Below, one piece after another: positions 61,658 through 64,000 of a DNA stretch of 64,000 nt. The translations under genes were made by a program, and so were the position numbers. The stretch lies in contig NZ_BAAAYO010000014.1 of the NCBI RefSeq assembly GCF_039536325.1, forward strand, positions 383,203-447,202. The letters run 5' to 3'. The notes beneath the pieces were generated by a model. That model searched no databases. It saw only the letters and a program-made list of their open reading frames with translations, and was not told where the DNA came from. This DNA is from Paenibacillus_AB hodogayensis. GTDB taxonomy: Bacteria > Bacillota > Bacilli > Paenibacillales > NBRC-103111. Within the stretch, counting starts at the first letter, position 1, and every line of letters starts with the position of its first letter.

Positions 61658-62153
61658 TGTGTCTGCTCCTTTGTTCGATTGTTTTCTTCAACTTATTTAT
61701 TTCCTCTTGACACTTTATTCTCAACTCCCTTTCTTCCAGGTATTTCTCTCTGAATTTAAAATTCTCTTCACTTTTTTTATCTACCATTATGCCTTGTCTT
61801 TCATCAGACAATTTAAAGGACCATAAGGTTGCTGCTATACCCATCAATAGAAGAGCATTAGTGTTTATATCGTTCACTAATTCAGAAAGGATGCTGTAAT
61901 ATTTAAATCCGCTAGCAAAAGCGGCCAATATAATCATGAATATACCTATACCTATATTCACTTTTTTTAATAATCTCAGAATAGAATTCTTTCTATTATT
62001 AGATGAAGAACCCAGATTCAATCCAGTCAGAGTTAAAAAAAATGCCCCTATATTAAATACATTGAGCTGAAACTCATTAAAATCATAGAGATTCAATCCT
62101 AATAAGACTCCGAGAATGAATAATAGCCATGGAGCTACCTTGTCCCTAAACAT
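61650..62153 (-). CDS. Hypothetical four-TM membrane protein with C-terminal coiled coil
   Basis: Protein of 167 residues, unrecognised. Four hydrophobic segments (about 7-22, 32-48, 68-86, 98-113) are followed by a charged coiled coil of about 50 residues (KFREKYLEERELRIKCQEEI) on the cytoplasmic side. It is first in a two-gene operon and its end overlaps the 410-residue gene. Small multi-TM proteins with cytoplasmic coiled coils occur as effectors in several defence systems; this link is inference only. Confidence 0.7.
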   Translation of the reverse strand: MFRDKVAPWLLFILGVLLGLNLYDFNEFQLNVFNIGAFFLTLTGLNLGSSSNNRKNSILRLLKKVNIGIGIFMIILAAFASGFKYYSILSELVNDINTNALLLMGIAATLWSFKLSDERQGIMVDKKSEENFKFREKYLEERELRIKCQEEINKLKKTIEQRSRHNE

Positions 62154-62307
62154 TCTTTATACTCCTTTCTTTATGTATAATTGTATTCATTTAACGATTT
62201 TTGAAGTTTCACATAAAACCATTTTACGTACTTCACAAAATTCGTTCTAATCCAGAAATCTTTGTATTTCGCTTTATATATAAAAACTCCGGAGCAAACT
62301 GAGCCCT

Positions 62308-62344
62308 GGTAGGTGAGAACTACGAATGGTGGCTCTCACCTACC
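62308..62344. other. Perfect 11-bp inverted repeat upstream of the membrane pair
   Basis: GGTAGGTGAGA and TCTCACCTACC around a 15-base loop, about 155 bases upstream of the first gene of the pair. No T-run on either strand, so it is more likely an operator or RNA hairpin than a terminator. Confidence 0.5.
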
Positions 62345-62582
62345 GAAATAATCGTTTATACAGATCAAAATTATATTAGCTGCAACTCAACCGTAACTGA
62401 CATCTTTGCCAATGTCTCTCTAACTATTCCCATCTTAGCATGGTAAATGACAATTGGGAAATATCAAACAAAGGGAGGCGCAGAAACCAAATCGGCTCTG
62501 CTACCTCCCTGTGTTTATACACTCACTTCTTATAACATTCCGCCTACCTGCAGCAAGTGTCTTTCAATCATTCAAGCCTTAC

Positions 62583-62762
62583 TCACTTTAAGGAGTTCAA
62601 CATATCTACACACTCGACATCCAAATCCAAGTCCAGAACGACAGGAACGGTAATTTTGTCTTTGATCAACTTATTTCTGCAGTCGTTACCTTCTGTCGTA
62701 AATGTCATAAATCGCGTAAAGTGTGAAAACAAAGGATTTCTACGTATCGATTCGTTGTATTC
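62583..62762 (-). pseudogene. C-terminal gene relic, unknown family
   Basis: 59 open codons on the minus strand with protein-like text (IRRNPLFSHFTRFMTFTTEG, LIKDKITVPVVLDLDLDVEC), ending in a normal TGA. Upstream are two stops (TAA, TAG) and no ribosome site precedes the internal ATG. It looks like the 3' remainder of a lost gene. Confidence 0.35.
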
Positions 62763-62860
62763 CTATTACGCACTCCACATGGGATGAATGCTGACGGTAG
62801 AATAAACTAAGATGTGACTGTATTCAGCCTTAAAATCATAATCTTGTATATTGAAAAAAA

Positions 62861-62880
62861 GGGGCAAAAACTAATGCCCC
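62861..62880 (-). terminator. Rho-independent terminator (minus strand)
   Basis: GGGGCA and TGCCCC stem with an 8-base loop, followed on the minus strand by TTTTTTTC. It ends transcripts coming from the truncated hypothetical gene at 63.1-63.5 kb. Confidence 0.75.
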
Positions 62881-63110
62881 TTCCATTCTCTCTTGCCTGT
62901 AATAACAAACTCCTTGATTTTACTGTTTTATTTATTAAATCGAAAACATGTACTAAACAGTACGCCTTATTTATATATTTTATTATATGCATAAATACAG
63001 TAAATAATCGCCTTATCAATCATTTTATTGAAAACTTCAAAGATGAGGAGCCGTTTAATGTGAAAGCCTCTAAGATAAAATTATATGTTTAATACACAGC
63101 TATTCTATTT

Positions 63111-63500
63111 TCAAATTACTTGTTTTAGTTTCTGAAGAGTATCGGCATCAAATATATATTCTGCTGATTTAGTAGGCAAACTATTTACTAAATCTGTTAT
63201 ATAATTAATCCTATCACTATATTTATTTTTCATAAACTTAACATATAGTTCGACCACTTTTTTCAAATTCTTATATCTTATAAACGTGACATCGCATACT
63301 ATATTATTATCAATATAATCTATATACTGATCGTGGTGCTTCTCTGGTGTTAACACTACAGTATAATCTTTAACTCTTCTAATCCCACCAGTTTCCTCAT
63401 AATTTATTATTAATTGCGGTATATGAATTCGAGCTTGTTCAATACCATGTTTTTCAATATAATCAACTATCATTTCATTTAAATGACCAAATTTGCTGAT
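63111..63500 (-). pseudogene. Hypothetical gene, 5' end removed by IS630-type insertion
   Basis: The frame encodes a helical, charged protein (MIVDYIEKHGIEQARIHIPQ, EKHHDQYIDYIDNNIVCDVT, KKVVELYVKFMKNKYSDRIN) up to a normal stop at 63111. Upstream the same frame runs into the end of the insertion element (text SPPGFCYYSLPH) and no ribosome site is present. I read this as the C-terminal part of a gene interrupted near 63505. Family unknown. Confidence 0.5.
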
Positions 63501-63504
63501 ATAT

Positions 63505-64000
63505 ATAGAACGCAAGTAACAAACGAACAAAGTCACGCCAACCACCAAATGGGGTAATGAATAGTAACAAAAACCCGGTGGTGATGAAAATGAGTGCGGC
63601 AAAAATCGAGCAACTCAATGTGTCCATGAGAGAAACATCAGATAAACGACTTTACGAGAGGTACCTTGCAGTCCGCCTTCGCTTTGAAGGTCACTCGTTT
63701 GAGGAGATTGGCCATTTACTCAATCGGACGCGCCAAACAATCAGCCTTTATTGGCAAGCCTATCAGGAGCATGGTCTTGCCGGGCTGGAAATGGATCATT
63801 CCCCCGGACAACCGACGAAGCTCACGAATGAGCAACGTAGTGAGCTCGGCGCCATGCTGGAACAAAAGACACCAGTCGATTTTGGCTTTGAAGCGCGCTA
63901 TACCTGGACCCTTCCGCTGGTAGCCGAGTGGATCAAGATAACGTACGGCGTCAACATGAGTGTACGTGGCATCAGTGCGATGCTCAAACGGATGAACTTC
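63505..64000 (+). mobile_element. IS630-family insertion element, left part
   Basis: The element begins near a TA-rich point at about 63500-63505, where the truncated hypothetical gene loses its coding character, and runs off the right edge with its transposase. The right terminal repeat is not in the window, so the exact end and target TA cannot be set. Confidence 0.6.
63584..64000 (+). CDS. IS630-family transposase, N-terminal part (3' end outside window)
   Basis: 139 codons of a DDE transposase. A helix-turn-helix reads YLAVRLRFEGHSFEEIGHLL, then NRTRQTISLYWQAYQEHGLA, followed by a winged-helix-like LTNEQRSELGAMLEQ. WTLPLVAEWIKITYGVNMSV and RGISAMLKRMNF match the second HTH of IS630/winged-helix transposases. 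The DDE catalytic part lies beyond the edge. Starts at 63584 or 63590 are both possible after GGTGGTG. Confidence 0.85.
   Translation, partial: MKMSAAKIEQLNVSMRETSDKRLYERYLAVRLRFEGHSFEEIGHLLNRTRQTISLYWQAYQEHGLAGLEMDHSPGQPTKLTNEQRSELGAMLEQKTPVDFGFEARYTWTLPLVAEWIKITYGVNMSVRGISAMLKRMNF

Larger units (their letters stand above)
62345..63110. other. Gene-poor AT-rich stretch
   Basis: No intact gene in about 770 bases. It holds a 59-codon protein-like relic (62583-62762) and a minus-strand terminator (62861-62880), listed separately. Other open frames lack ribosome sites. Confidence 0.45.

Noticed and set aside
62807..63092. Overlapping small frames on both strands near 62.9 kb
   Set aside because: They overlap a clear terminator, are low-complexity AT-rich, and have no ribosome sites.
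1..64000. CRISPR array
   Set aside because: No series of regularly spaced identical repeats of 23-40 bases with unique spacers was found; repeated motifs here are operators or IS-type pieces.

Overview
The window looks like chromosome of a Gram-positive, spore-former-related bacterium, most likely Paenibacillaceae (Firmicutes). Signs of this are strong AGGAGG-type ribosome sites with mixed ATG/GTG/TTG starts, a Spo0E-family phosphatase, MalF/MalG sugar permeases beside a two-component system, a YcdB/YcdC-type exported protein, VanZ, and many small TetR/GntR units. The species call is inference. No rRNA, intact tRNA or CRISPR array was seen.

Region 1 (1-9.3 kb, GC-rich, minus strand) is one catabolic operon. 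In transcription order it encodes an NCS1 permease, the E1-alpha, E1-beta, E2 and E3 subunits of an acetoin-dehydrogenase-type complex, an SDR dehydrogenase, a Rieske oxygenase and an aldehyde dehydrogenase that runs off the left edge. A near-perfect sigma-54 promoter and an upstream palindrome precede it. Region 2 (9.4-26 kb) holds transport and regulation units: a GntR/YtrA-type ABC operon diverging from a MacB/FtsX-like ABC exporter, an AraC regulator, an ECF sigma/anti-sigma operon with a solute-binding lipoprotein and a YcdB-like protein, a HEAT-repeat protein, a TetR-controlled HlyD/ABC-2 exporter and an SPFH (slipin) protein. Region 3 (26-31.5 kb) has a Spo0E-like fusion, an XRE regulator, a truncated aspartyl protease, an alpha/beta hydrolase, a Fic enzyme and a MazEF-type pair. 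Region 4 (31.4-38 kb) is an operon of response regulator, histidine kinase, MalF, MalG, HlyD-like adaptor and solute-binding lipoprotein. Region 5 (38-44.7 kb) has two MFS exporters, three TetR regulators and a VanZ protein. A c-di-GMP-I riboswitch lies between the second MFS gene and a TetR gene.

Region 6 (44.8-64 kb) is visibly AT-rich and reads as a defence/mobile island. It has a PD-(D/E)XK plus DUF2075 helicase with a MazG-like pyrophosphohydrolase, then a five-gene Druantia type I locus with druA placed last. Next come an IS256 relic, an uncharacterised two-gene membrane module, several gene relics, and the start of an IS630-family element that has cut into a hypothetical gene.

The strongest candidates for something new are the rearranged Firmicute Druantia locus with its degenerate AAA+ subunit, the neighbouring two-gene membrane module, and the sigma-54-controlled Rieske/acetoin-dehydrogenase-like pathway.
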